Positions 1 through 7,629 of a DNA stretch of 64,000 bases are shown here, piece by piece. The notes under the pieces were generated by a model. That model had not been told where the DNA came from, ran no database searches, and saw only the letters and a list, made by a program, of their open reading frames with translations. The stretch comes from an uncultured Eubacteriales bacterium. GTDB lineage: Bacteria; Bacillota; Clostridia; Oscillospirales; Oscillospiraceae. The stretch spans positions 11,895 through 75,894 of the forward strand of contig CAKTLJ010000009.1 in the NCBI GenBank assembly GCA_934572535.1, given 5' to 3'. Numbering within the stretch: the first letter of the stretch is position 1; each line of letters opens with the position of its first letter. A program made the position numbers and the translations under genes.

Positions 1-675
1 CACTGGGGAGACGTCACCCACGAGCACATGGTCCAACCGGCCATGGTCTACCTCTCCCAGCCCACGGAGAACGGCACCCTCTATGCCAAGCAGGAGCTGG
101 AAGCCATCTGGGCGGCCTGCCGGGACTGCGGACTCATCCTCTATGTGGACGGCGCACGCCTGGGCTACGGCCTCATGAGCGAGGCCTGCGACCTGACCCT
201 GCCCGAGCTGGCCCAGCTGTGCGACGCCTTTTCCATCGGCGGCACCAAGCAGGGGATGCTCTTCGGCGAGGCGCTGGTGCTGGCGAACCCGGCGCTGAAG
301 CGGGATTTTCGCTACATCATGAAGCAGCACGGAGGGATGCTGGCCAAGGGGCGGCTGCTGGGATTGCAGTTCTGTGCCCTGCTGGAGGACGGCCTCTACT
401 TCGAGCTGGCCAAGCAGGCCGACCGCCTGGCCATGGAGATCCGCCATGCCTTTGAGGACCGGGGATTTCCCATGCGCTTCGATTCCCACACCAACCAGCA
501 GTATCCCGTTCTGCCCGACCACGTGCTGGCAGAGCTGGAGAAGGACTTCGCCTTCTCCTTCTGGGAGAAGGTGGACGGGGAACACACTGCCGTCCGGGCC
601 TGCACCAGCTGGGCAACCGAGGAGCGGGCGGTGGAGGCCCTCGTGCAGGCGCTGGACCGAATTCTGGACCAATGA
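1..675 (+). CDS. Low-specificity threonine aldolase / beta-eliminating lyase family, 5'-truncated
   Basis: The reading frame is open from base 1, so the gene starts outside the window; about 224 residues of the C-terminal part are seen. PLP-enzyme hallmarks are visible: the aspartate in YVDGARLG that would contact the pyridine nitrogen, and the Schiff-base lysine in SIGGTKQG (lysine codon at 247-249). This arrangement is that of L-threonine aldolase (threonine to glycine plus acetaldehyde); related beta-eliminating lyases share the fold, so the substrate is not certain. The stop overlaps the region just before the next gene, whose ribosome site lies in the last codons, so the two are probably co-transcribed. 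Confidence 0.85.
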   Translation, partial: HWGDVTHEHMVQPAMVYLSQPTENGTLYAKQELEAIWAACRDCGLILYVDGARLGYGLMSEACDLTLPELAQLCDAFSIGGTKQGMLFGEALVLANPALKRDFRYIMKQHGGMLAKGRLLGLQFCALLEDGLYFELAKQADRLAMEIRHAFEDRGFPMRFDSHTNQQYPVLPDHVLAELEKDFAFSFWEKVDGEHTAVRACTSWATEERAVEALVQALDRILDQ

Positions 676-689
676 GAAGAGGAGGACCT

Positions 690-1550
690 ATGAGGTTGTA
701 TACTGTGGAGCACCAGGGAGAGACCCTGGTCTGCCTGGAGATCGCGGCGGGCCTTTTGACCCGCCTGCCCTACGCCAGCATGAACGACCTGCTGCGGCAG
801 GACAAACTGGACCGGCGGGAGGTCCTGGCCGAGGCCATGGAGTCCGTTGACCTGCTGGACTTGGAAGACGTTCGGGTACTGGCCCCCATCCCCGCGCCCA
901 TGCAGGACGTGATCTGCCTGGGCATGAACTACCAGAAGCACAAGACCGAGGCCGAGCAGTTCGACGCCCAGGCCTTCACCCGGGAGAAGGGGAGCGCCGT
1001 CTACTTTTCCAAGCGGGCCACCCACTGCCCCGGGCCGGGAGAGCCCATCCCCGGCCACTTTGACATCGTGGACAGCCTGGACTACGAGACCGAGCTGGCG
1101 GTGATCTTGGGCAAGGACGCGCGCGACGTGGCCGAGGAGGACGCCTTTGACTATGTCTTCGGCTACACGATCGTCAACGATGTCTCCGCCCGGAACCTCC
1201 AGACCGGCCACAAGCAGTGGTACTTTGGCAAGGGGTTGGACGGCTTTACCCCCATGGGGCCGTGCATCGTCACCAAGGACGCCTTCGCCAAGCCCCCGGC
1301 CCAGGCCATCCGAACCTGGGTCAACGGGGAGCTGCGGCAGGACGCCGTCACCGACCAGCTGATCTTCGGCATCCCCCACATCATCCACGAGCTTTCGCAG
1401 GGGATGACCTTGCAGGCGGGCACCATCATCGCCACAGGCACCCCCGCCGGGGTGGGCATGGGCTTTGACCCGCCCAAGTTTTTGAAAAAGGGCGATGTGA
1501 TCCGCTGCGAGATCGAAGGGATCGGCGTGCTGGAAAATACAGTGGAGTAA
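690..1550 (+). CDS. Fumarylacetoacetate hydrolase family protein
   Basis: This 286-residue protein has the FAH-superfamily metal-binding core: the GMNYQKH entry loop, the acidic DYETELAVILGK segment that holds the divalent ion, and GYTIVNDVSARNLQ. Members act on 2-keto acids (acylpyruvate hydrolysis, oxaloacetate decarboxylation or homoprotocatechuate-pathway isomerisation); the exact substrate cannot be read from the sequence. I chose the ATG at 690 rather than the in-frame ATG at 672, because GAGGAGG stands just upstream of 690 and the 672 codon overlaps the previous stop. A strong hairpin follows the gene. Confidence 0.85.
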   Translation: MRLYTVEHQGETLVCLEIAAGLLTRLPYASMNDLLRQDKLDRREVLAEAMESVDLLDLEDVRVLAPIPAPMQDVICLGMNYQKHKTEAEQFDAQAFTREKGSAVYFSKRATHCPGPGEPIPGHFDIVDSLDYETELAVILGKDARDVAEEDAFDYVFGYTIVNDVSARNLQTGHKQWYFGKGLDGFTPMGPCIVTKDAFAKPPAQAIRTWVNGELRQDAVTDQLIFGIPHIIHELSQGMTLQAGTIIATGTPAGVGMGFDPPKFLKKGDVIRCEIEGIGVLENTVE

Positions 1551-1575
1551 ACCATTGGAAACTAGGCAAAGAAAA

Positions 1576-1599
1576 GGACCCGGTCTTTCGACCGGGTCC
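1576..1599. terminator. Bidirectional intrinsic terminator
   Basis: A perfect 10-bp stem (GGACCCGGTC/GACCGGGTCC) with a four-base loop lies between the convergent hydrolase and gdhA genes. On the minus strand it is followed by TTTTC, so it serves gdhA best; the plus-strand tail is a weaker T-containing stretch. Confidence 0.85.
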
Positions 1600-1639
1600 T
1601 CGCGTTATTGAGAATCAGATTGGGAGTGACAATCTTAAA

Positions 1640-2989
1640 TTAGAAGATGCCCTGCTCCATCATAGCCTCAGCGACCTTCTTGAAGCCAGCCAGGTTAGCA
1701 CCAGCAACCAGGTTGTAGCCCAGGCCGTACTGCTCAGCAGCCTCTGCGGAGACCTTGTGGATGTTGATCATCATCTTCTGCAGCTGACCATCGACCTCTT
1801 CTGCGGTCCAGGACAGACGCTCGGAGTTCTGGGACATCTCCATTGCGGAAACGCCAACGCCGCCGGCGTTAACAGCCTTGGAAGGAGCAACGATCATGTG
1901 CTTCTGCTCCATCAGGAATGCCAGAGCATCGTTGGTGGTGGGCATGTTAGCGACCTCGATGTAGTACTTAGCGCCGCACTCAGCGATCTTCTTAGCCTGC
2001 TCCATGTGGACGTCGTTCTGCATAGCGGAGGGCATGATGATGTCAGCCTTCACGCCCCAGGGCTTCTCGCCGGGGAAGAACTTAACGCCGAACTTGTCAG
2101 CATAGTCCTGAACCTTGTTGCGGCCGGAGGAACGCATCTCGAGCAGGTAGTTGACCTTCTCCTCGGTGCAAACACCGTCGGGATCGTAGATGTAGCCGTC
2201 GGGGCCGGACAGGGTGATGACCTTAGCGCCCAGAGCCATAGCCTTCTTGCAGATACCCCAGGTAACGTTACCGAAGCCAGCAGCTGCGATGGTCTTGCCC
2301 TCGATGGACTCGCCTTCGTGCTTCAGGACTTCGACGGTGTAGTAAACAGCACCGTAACCGGTAGCCTCGGGACGAGCCAGGGAGCCGCCATAGGACAGGC
2401 CCTTGCCGGTCAGAACGCCGTTCTCGAAGCAGCCCTTCAGGCGGCGATACTGGCCATACAGGAAGCCGATCTCACGGCCGCCAACGCCCATGTCACCAGC
2501 GGGGACGTCGATGTCGGGCCCGATGTAACGATACAGAGCGGTCATGAAGCTCTGGCAGAAACGCATGATCTCAGCGTCGGACTTGCCGGCGGGATCGAAG
2601 TCAGCGCCGCCCTTGCCGCCGCCGATGGGCAGACCGGTCAGGGAGTTCTTGAAGATCTGCTCGAAGCCCAGGAACTTGATGATGCCGGAGTAAACGTTGG
2701 GCTGGAAGCGCAGGCCGCCCTTGTAGGGGCCGATAGCGCCGTTGAACTGGCAGCGATAGCCGATGTTGGTGTGAGCCTGGCCAGCGTCGTCGGTCCAGAC
2801 AACACGGAAGGTGAACATACGCTCGGGCTCGACCAGACGGCCCAGCAGGTCAACCTTTTCATATTCGGGATGAGCCTCGACGATGGGGGCCAGAGAGCTC
2901 AGAACTTCTTCGACGGTCTGCACGAACTCGGGCTCGGTGCCGTGCTTTGCCTTCACGTTCTCGATAACGCGTGCGATATAAGCATTCAT
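1640..2989 (-). CDS. gdhA: NADP-type glutamate dehydrogenase
   Basis: The 449-residue product matches hexameric GdhA in length. It carries the substrate-site stretch with GGLRF, the catalytic-lysine region around GGGKGGADFDP, and a Rossmann nucleotide site (AAGFGNVTWG). It makes glutamate from 2-oxoglutarate and ammonium in the cytoplasm and is the main nitrogen-assimilation route in many Clostridia. The start is set at 2989 because an AAGGAG ribosome site lies 3004-2999; an ATG at 3007 is in frame but would place that site inside the coding sequence. Codon choice (many CAG, AAC, GTT, few rare codons) suits high expression, and a good sigma-70-type promoter stands upstream. Confidence 0.96.
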   Translation of the reverse strand: MNAYIARVIENVKAKHGTEPEFVQTVEEVLSSLAPIVEAHPEYEKVDLLGRLVEPERMFTFRVVWTDDAGQAHTNIGYRCQFNGAIGPYKGGLRFQPNVYSGIIKFLGFEQIFKNSLTGLPIGGGKGGADFDPAGKSDAEIMRFCQSFMTALYRYIGPDIDVPAGDMGVGGREIGFLYGQYRRLKGCFENGVLTGKGLSYGGSLARPEATGYGAVYYTVEVLKHEGESIEGKTIAAAGFGNVTWGICKKAMALGAKVITLSGPDGYIYDPDGVCTEEKVNYLLEMRSSGRNKVQDYADKFGVKFFPGEKPWGVKADIIMPSAMQNDVHMEQAKKIAECGAKYYIEVANMPTTNDALAFLMEQKHMIVAPSKAVNAGGVGVSAMEMSQNSERLSWTAEEVDGQLQKMMINIHKVSAEAAEQYGLGYNLVAGANLAGFKKVAEAMMEQGIF

Positions 2990-3100
2990 TGTAATCTGCT
3001 CCTTCACATAGATATATTATTTTTACCTGCACTCCTACAGGTGAAAATACAGGAAAAAATATGCACTGGGGAAAAAGAATTTTACCCATTTGCAACTGAA

Positions 3101-3129
3101 AGTATAGCACGGACTTCCTCTAAATGCAA
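3101..3129 (-). promoter_or_regulatory. Housekeeping promoter of gdhA
   Basis: On the minus strand TTGCAT (3129-3124) and TATACT (3106-3101) are separated by exactly 17 bp in AT-rich DNA, about 110 bp before the gdhA start. No other gene could use it. Confidence 0.75.
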
Positions 3130-3223
3130 CAATTATTTGAAAAAATAATGGATAAAATTTGCGTCATCCCACAAAAATACTGCCATTTGATTTCTTTGAA
3201 GGACGGAATATGCAAACTTGCAA

Positions 3224-3252
3224 AAAGACGCCGGAATTGCCCCGGCGTCTTT
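3224..3252 (-). terminator. Intrinsic terminator of the ECF S-component gene
   Basis: An 11-bp stem (AAAGACGCCGG/CCGGCGTCTTT) with a 7-base loop and a run of T on the minus strand lies 42 bp past the stop of the transporter gene. Confidence 0.85.
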
Positions 3253-3293
3253 AAAAAGTGAATGAAATGGAGTCCTGCTATGCAAGACAAGGA

Positions 3294-3833
3294 TTATTTC
3301 TTCAGGATGGTGTGGGAGGCCGCGACGCGCAGAGGCTCGATGATGATGAGGGTGATGACGGCGGCCACGCCGATCTGGACCAAATTGCCGGGGATGGAGC
3401 TGACGGGAGCGATCCAGTTGCCGTAGATAAAGCCCTCGGCGATGTAGTAGCCCACGATCTTGATCGCGCAGGCCAGGACCAGGGCCAGGATGTAGCGGGG
3501 GAAGGACTTTTTATTCTCGGTGACGGCGCCCACCACCAGGCCCATGCAGCCCACGATGACCAGGGTGAAGGGGGCCCACAGGGTCCAGCCGGACAGCAGG
3601 TCGAACAGGCCCATGCCGATGCCGCCGGCGATCATGCCGGTGCGCTTACCGAAGAGGATGGCGGCGACGAACAGGGGGACGTTGCCCAGGTGGATCAGAC
3701 CACCGTTGGCGGCGATGGGCAGCCGGATGTTCACAACGGCGGTGAAGACGTACACCAGCACAATAGAGACGGCGGTGAGGGCCAGCTCTTTGACATTCAT
3801 AGAGGAGCGGGTGGAAGCGGTTTTCTCATACAT
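3294..3833 (-). CDS. ECF transporter S component (substrate unknown)
   Basis: This 179-residue, very hydrophobic protein has about five to six membrane helices and the typical S-component opening (basic N-terminus, then NVKELALTAVSIVLVYVF) followed by a small-residue-rich region with NGGLIHLGNVPLFVAAILFG. S components bind a vitamin or related micronutrient and hand it to a shared energising EcfAAT module, which is not encoded nearby. The start at 3833 is supported by AGGAGAG eight bases upstream; the in-frame ATG further upstream lacks a ribosome site. It is divergent from the decarboxylase-family gene, with a repeat-rich spacer that may control both. Confidence 0.75.
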   Translation of the reverse strand: MYEKTASTRSSMNVKELALTAVSIVLVYVFTAVVNIRLPIAANGGLIHLGNVPLFVAAILFGKRTGMIAGGIGMGLFDLLSGWTLWAPFTLVIVGCMGLVVGAVTENKKSFPRYILALVLACAIKIVGYYIAEGFIYGNWIAPVSSIPGNLVQIGVAAVITLIIIEPLRVAASHTILKK

Positions 3834-3943
3834 AGAACTTCTCTCCTTTGGGTCTTTTCTCATAAATCCGGCGGAGTCCTCCGCCGCTTCTAAGGGTAGC
3901 ATGAAACTGGCCCGGTCAAAATCGCCAAAATAAAACTTTTTGG

Positions 3944-4001
3944 CAGGCCAGGTGACAGGCCAGAACCCAGACCATCACAGGCCAGTTGCCATCTGGCCTG
4001 T
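3944..4001. promoter_or_regulatory. Operator candidate: CAGGCCAG repeats with a 25-bp inverted repeat
   Basis: CAGGCCAG occurs at 3944-3951, 3956-3963 and 3978-3985, and its inverse CTGGCCTG at 3993-4000. The last two form a 9-bp-arm palindrome (ACAGGCCAG, 7 bp, CTGGCCTGT, 3977-4001). The palindrome covers the -35 element and spacer of the promoter at 3986-4014, the usual position for a repressor site. The regulator is not identified. Confidence 0.55.
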
Positions 4002-4014
4002 AGTATGGTAATAT
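3986..4014 (+). promoter_or_regulatory. Promoter of the decarboxylase-family gene
   Basis: TTGCCA (3986-3991) and TAATAT (4009-4014) are 17 bp apart, 40 bp before the start codon, and overlap the inverted repeat described separately. Confidence 0.6.
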
Positions 4015-4053
4015 GGTATGAAATAACAAAGAATGGAAAAAAGGAGGGTTTCT

Positions 4054-5505
4054 ATGCCTGCTTCCGATCCCCGCTCCCTGTTGGAGCGGCTGCAAGACCA
4101 TCACCGGGAGGGCTACCTCTCGCTGCACATGCCCGGCCACAAGGAAAACACCGGCCTGGCGGACTATTTAGATGCGTTGAACGCCGACCTGGACGTCACG
4201 GAGCTGCCCGGCTTTGACGACCTCCACGCCCCCAACGGGGTCTTGGAGCAGGCGATGCGCCGGGCGGCCGAGCTTTGGGACGTGCCCAGAAGCTGGTTCC
4301 AGGTGAACGGCTCCTCCGGCGGTCTGCTGGCGGCCATCCGGGCGGCCACCCGCCGGGGAGACAAGCTCCTGGTGGCCCGCAACTGCCACAAGGCCGTCTA
4401 CCACGCCATCGAGCTCTGCGGGCTGGAGCCGATCTTCCTCCTGCCCCCGGTGGAGGAGACCTTTGGCCTGTCCGGCTCCATCTCCCCGGAGCAGGTCACC
4501 CAGGCCCTGGAGGCGCACCCCGACGTGAAGCTCGTCGTCTACCCCAGCCCCACCTACGACGGGGTCATCAGCGACACGGCGGGGATCTGCGCGGTGGCGC
4601 ATGAGAAAAAGATCCCCGTGCTGGTGGACGAGGCCCACGGCGCGCACCTGGGCCTGTCGGATCACTTCCCGCCCTCGGCCATGTGCCAGGGGGCCGACCT
4701 GGCGGTGAGCAGCCTCCACAAAATGCTCCCCAGCCTCACCCAGACCGCCATCCTCCACGCCCGGGGCCGGTTTGTGAATCTCCCGGAGGTCAACCGGCAG
4801 ACGGGGATCTTCCAGTCCAGCAGCCCATCCTACCTGCTGATGGCCGCCATGGAGGGCTGCGTCCGCCTCCTGGAGGAGCAAGGGGAGGCGCTCCTGGCCG
4901 CCTGGAAGGGCCGTTTGGAGGCCTTCGACGAGAAGGTGAAGGGCCTGAAGCACCTGCGCCTGCCCGGCCATGGCCAGGAGGCGGGGGAGACCTACCCCAA
5001 TATCTTCGCCCTGGAACCGGCCAAGATCGTCATTTCCACCCGGAACAGCGCCCTGAGCGGCGTGGAGCTGATGAAGCGCCTGCGGGAGGACTACAAGATC
5101 GAGCTGGAAATGGCCCTGGACCACTACGCCGTGGCCATGACCGGCATGGGGAACGACGACACCTTTGCCGACCGCCTGGCCACCGCCCTTCTGGAGCTGG
5201 ACGAGAAGTACGGCCCCGCCGAAGAGACGGTTCCCCTGGAGACCGTCACCGAACTGCCGCCCCGAAAGCTGTCCATTGAGGCGGCCGCCATGGCCCCCGG
5301 CGGGGTGGACTTCCTCTACGACAGCATGGGCAAGGTCTGCGGGGAGTACATCTGGGCCTATCCCCCCGGCATTCCCCTCATCACCCCCGGCGAGGTCATC
5401 ACCGTCGAGCTGGTGGAGCAGGTGGAGCGGCTGTACCGGGCCGGGGTGAAGCTCGTCGGCACCCGGGGCAAGCCCCCCTTCACCACCGTGGCCGTGGGGG
5501 AGTGA
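4054..5505 (+). CDS. Orn/Lys/Arg decarboxylase-family PLP enzyme
   Basis: The 483-residue protein is a fold-type-I PLP enzyme of the Orn/Lys/Arg decarboxylase major-domain family. It shows the family's LHMPGHKENTG opening, VDEAHGAHL (the cofactor aspartate and histidine) and SSLHKMLPSLTQTA with the Schiff-base lysine, plus a C-terminal domain. Family members decarboxylate arginine, lysine or ornithine to make polyamines; the length resembles the Gram-positive SpeA/YaaO group rather than the longer inducible enterobacterial enzymes. The start at 4054 has AAGGAGGG upstream; the in-frame ATG at 4033 precedes that site. It appears to be a single-gene transcript. Confidence 0.85.
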   Translation: MPASDPRSLLERLQDHHREGYLSLHMPGHKENTGLADYLDALNADLDVTELPGFDDLHAPNGVLEQAMRRAAELWDVPRSWFQVNGSSGGLLAAIRAATRRGDKLLVARNCHKAVYHAIELCGLEPIFLLPPVEETFGLSGSISPEQVTQALEAHPDVKLVVYPSPTYDGVISDTAGICAVAHEKKIPVLVDEAHGAHLGLSDHFPPSAMCQGADLAVSSLHKMLPSLTQTAILHARGRFVNLPEVNRQTGIFQSSSPSYLLMAAMEGCVRLLEEQGEALLAAWKGRLEAFDEKVKGLKHLRLPGHGQEAGETYPNIFALEPAKIVISTRNSALSGVELMKRLREDYKIELEMALDHYAVAMTGMGNDDTFADRLATALLELDEKYGPAEETVPLETVTELPPRKLSIEAAAMAPGGVDFLYDSMGKVCGEYIWAYPPGIPLITPGEVITVELVEQVERLYRAGVKLVGTRGKPPFTTVAVGE

Positions 5506-5554
5506 GGAAGGTCAAATTAGCGGTTCGGATCGTCGGCAACCCGGCCCAAACCCA

Positions 5555-5583
5555 TTGACATCCTGTCGAAAGTACATTATAAT
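5555..5583 (+). promoter_or_regulatory. Consensus sigma-70 promoter of the SCIFF precursor
   Basis: TTGACA (5555-5560) and TATAAT (5578-5583) match the consensus at all 12 positions with a 17-bp spacer. It lies about 50 bp before the precursor start and implies strong constitutive transcription. Confidence 0.9.
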
Positions 5584-5631
5584 GTTTTCGATTATCACCC
5601 GAGTATCGGGATCGAAAGGAGCTGTTCTCTT

Positions 5632-5778
5632 ATGAAGAGAATCCAAACTCTGGAGACTCGCGACCTGGCTAAGAGCCTGAAGACCGGCGGCTGCGGCGAA
5701 TGCCAGACCTCCTGCCAGTCTGCCTGCAAGACCTCCTGCGGCCTTGCCAACCAGCAGTGCGAGAATAGCAACCGCTAA
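5632..5778 (+). CDS. scfA: SCIFF peptide precursor (six cysteines in forty-five residues)
   Basis: This 48-residue gene encodes a leader beginning MKRIQTLETRDLAKSLKTGG, then a cysteine-rich core with cysteines at 21, 24, 28, 32, 36 and 43 and no further cysteine. Spacing and length match the SCIFF ribosomally made peptides that are nearly universal in Clostridia. The adjacent radical-SAM enzyme installs a thioether bond between a cysteine and a threonine alpha-carbon in such peptides. AAAGGAG lies 9 to 10 bases upstream. The mature product's job is unknown in the family. It has a perfect consensus promoter and is separated from its maturase by an attenuator-like hairpin. Confidence 0.93.
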   Translation: MKRIQTLETRDLAKSLKTGGCGECQTSCQSACKTSCGLANQQCENSNR

Positions 5779-5811
5779 TTCGCAGCTGATTGATCGAATG
5801 TGGGAAAAGCT

Positions 5812-5849
5812 GCCGCCTGATCCTAGGATCAAGCGGCGCTTCCTTTTTT
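5812..5849 (+). terminator. Intrinsic terminator/attenuator between SCIFF precursor and maturase
   Basis: A stem of 11 positions with one mismatch (GCCGC.TGATC / GATCA.GCGGC, loop CTAG) at 5812-5837 is followed by a T-rich tract to 5849. It would stop most transcripts after the precursor and let a fraction continue into the maturase, keeping peptide in excess of enzyme. Confidence 0.8.
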
Positions 5850-5877
5850 ATCGAAACCGAGGAAATGAGACTTTGCT

Positions 5878-7251
5878 ATGATTCATCAGTACAAACTAAA
5901 CGGATACAACATCGTCCTGGACGTCTACAGCGGGGCCGTCCACCTGGTAGACGAGGTGGCCTACGACGTCATCTCTCTCTTTGCGACCACCCCCCATGAC
6001 CAGATCGTGGCCCGGATGATGGAGAAGTATGGCCACCTGGAAGACGTGGACGAAGCGGAGCTGTGGGAGTGCATCGGCGACATCCAGGCCCTGAAGGAGG
6101 CCGGGAAGCTCTTCTCCGAGGACCTGTGGAAGGACGTGGAGCAGGCCGCCTTCCAGGCCTCTACGCCCGTCCTCAAGGCCATGTGCCTGCACGTGGCCCA
6201 CATCTGCAACCTGAACTGTGACTACTGCTTTGCCAGCCAGGGCAACTACCACGGCGACCGCGCCCTCATGTCCTTTGAGGTGGGCAAGCAGGCCCTGGAC
6301 TTCCTCATCGCCAACTCCGGCGATCGGGTGAACCTGGAGGTGGACTTCTTCGGCGGCGAGCCGCTGATGAACTGGGACGTGGTCAAGCAGCTGGTCGCCT
6401 ACGCCCGCACCCAGGAGCCCATCCACCACAAGAACTTCCGCTTCACCCTCACCACGAACGGGATGCTCCTGGACGAGGAGGTCACCGCGTTCTGCAACCA
6501 GGAAATGCGCAACGTGGTCCTGAGCCTGGACGGCCGCAAGGAGGTCCACGACCGCCTGCGGAAGAATCTGGCCGGTCTGGGCAGCTATGACATCATCGTG
6601 CCCAAGTTCCAGGCGTTCGTCCGGCAGCGCGGGGACCGGGAATACTACATGCGGGGGACCTTCACCCACGACAACGTGGACTTCACGAAGGATATCTTCC
6701 ACATGGCCGACCTGGGTTTCACCGAGCTGAGCATGGAGCCGGTGGTGAGCCCCCCCGGCGAGCCATGGGCACTCACGGAGGAGGACCTGCCCAAGCTCTT
6801 CGAGCAGTATGAGATCCTGGCCAAGGAGATGCTCCGGCGGCAGAAGGAGGGGCGGCCCTTCACCTTCTACCACTATATGATCGACCTGTCCGGCGGGCCA
6901 TGTCTCCACAAGCGCATGTCCGGCTGCGGCTCAGGCTCGGAGTACCTGGCCGTCACCCCCTGGGGCGAGCTCTTCCCCTGCCACCAGTTTGTCAACGATC
7001 CCGCCTTCTCCATGGGCAACGTGTGGGACGGCGTGAAGAACACGGAGCTGGGGGAGAAGTTCCACCGCTGCAACGTGGTGGCAAACCCCGACTGCCGGGA
7101 TTGCTGGGCGCGGCTCTACTGCGCCGGCGGCTGCGCCGCCAACGCCTACCACGCCACCGGCGACATCAACGGCACCTATGAATACGGGTGCAAGCTCTTT
7201 AAAAAACGCATCGAGTGCGCCATCATGCTCAAGGCGGCCGAGCAGGAATAA
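5878..7251 (+). CDS. scfB: SCIFF radical SAM thioether maturase
   Basis: The 457-residue protein has an N-terminal peptide-recognition segment (about residues 1-90), the radical-SAM cluster motif in HICNLNCDYCFAS (about 108-118), the GGEPLMNW motif, and a C-terminal SPASM region with auxiliary-cluster cysteines (SGCGSGSEYL, CHQF, CRDCWARLYCAGGCAANA). This is the layout of CteB-type enzymes, which use S-adenosylmethionine to form thioether bridges in the SCIFF peptide. The spacing behind scfA and the shared transcript support the pairing. The start codon at 5878 lies only about 30 bases after the attenuator, with GAGGAAATGAGA upstream. Confidence 0.94.
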   Translation: MIHQYKLNGYNIVLDVYSGAVHLVDEVAYDVISLFATTPHDQIVARMMEKYGHLEDVDEAELWECIGDIQALKEAGKLFSEDLWKDVEQAAFQASTPVLKAMCLHVAHICNLNCDYCFASQGNYHGDRALMSFEVGKQALDFLIANSGDRVNLEVDFFGGEPLMNWDVVKQLVAYARTQEPIHHKNFRFTLTTNGMLLDEEVTAFCNQEMRNVVLSLDGRKEVHDRLRKNLAGLGSYDIIVPKFQAFVRQRGDREYYMRGTFTHDNVDFTKDIFHMADLGFTELSMEPVVSPPGEPWALTEEDLPKLFEQYEILAKEMLRRQKEGRPFTFYHYMIDLSGGPCLHKRMSGCGSGSEYLAVTPWGELFPCHQFVNDPAFSMGNVWDGVKNTELGEKFHRCNVVANPDCRDCWARLYCAGGCAANAYHATGDINGTYEYGCKLFKKRIECAIMLKAAEQE

Positions 7252-7272
7252 GCCCCAAAGGAGGACGGTAGC

Positions 7273-7491
7273 ATGGAAGTAAAGAAAGTGACCTATATGG
7301 GCGTTGACATTGACGACGTGACCAAGCAGCTGGATGAGGGCATCGCCAAGATGACCGAAAAGGGCTGGGCCGCCCGCCGGGAGGACATGCTCAGCGGCAC
7401 CGCCGTTCGCGTGACCTATACCCGCGGCCCCGTGGACGACGACGAGGACGAGGCAGCGCTGCTGGAAGCCCTGTCCAGCATGGAGGACTGA
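7273..7491 (+). CDS. Small acidic protein downstream of the SCIFF maturase
   Basis: This 72-residue protein starts 21 bp after the maturase with AAAGGAGG upstream, so it is very likely co-transcribed. The N-terminal half is a mixed basic/acidic segment (MEVKKVTYMGVDIDDVTKQL), followed by KGWAARREDML and a strongly acidic tail (DDDEDEAALLEA). I do not recognise a family and see no cysteine, membrane segment or signal peptide. Position suggests a partner of SCIFF maturation or an unrelated small regulator; neither is shown. Confidence 0.75.
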   Translation: MEVKKVTYMGVDIDDVTKQLDEGIAKMTEKGWAARREDMLSGTAVRVTYTRGPVDDDEDEAALLEALSSMED

Positions 7492-7557
7492 CCACAGGCG
7501 AGCGCCCCGCCGGAGCAGGCGCTGCCCTCCGGCGCGGAAGGAAAGGATGAAAGCGTT

Positions 7558-7629
7558 ATGGCGATTGGATTGATCGTTGGGATCGTGTTTATTGCGGCGG
7601 TTCTCTTTCTTGAGAACCGCAAGAAATGA
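7558..7629 (+). CDS. Tiny single-pass membrane peptide (23 aa)
   Basis: An ATG at 7558 opens a 23-codon frame encoding MAIGLIVGIVFIAAVLFLEN plus a basic end (RKK). Its profile is one membrane helix with a positively charged cytoplasmic tail. Its stop shares the ATGA overlap with the start of the next gene at 7626, the usual signature of translational coupling. The ribosome site (AAAGG at about 7542-7546) is slightly far at 11 bases. A hairpin (CGCCGGAG/CTCCGGCG, 7508-7534) precedes it. Real expression is plausible but unproven. Confidence 0.5.
   Translation: MAIGLIVGIVFIAAVLFLENRKK

Noticed and set aside
3834-3943. Vitamin riboswitch (folate, thiamine, preQ1 or cobalamin type) in the leader of the ECF S-component gene.
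   Set aside because: Only a simple GGCGGA/TCCGCC hairpin is visible; none of the conserved core sequences of these classes could be found.
3944-4001. CRISPR-like short repeats.
   Set aside because: The units are only 8 bp, spacing is irregular (12, 22 and 15 bp), one copy is inverted, and no cas genes are near. An operator is the better reading.
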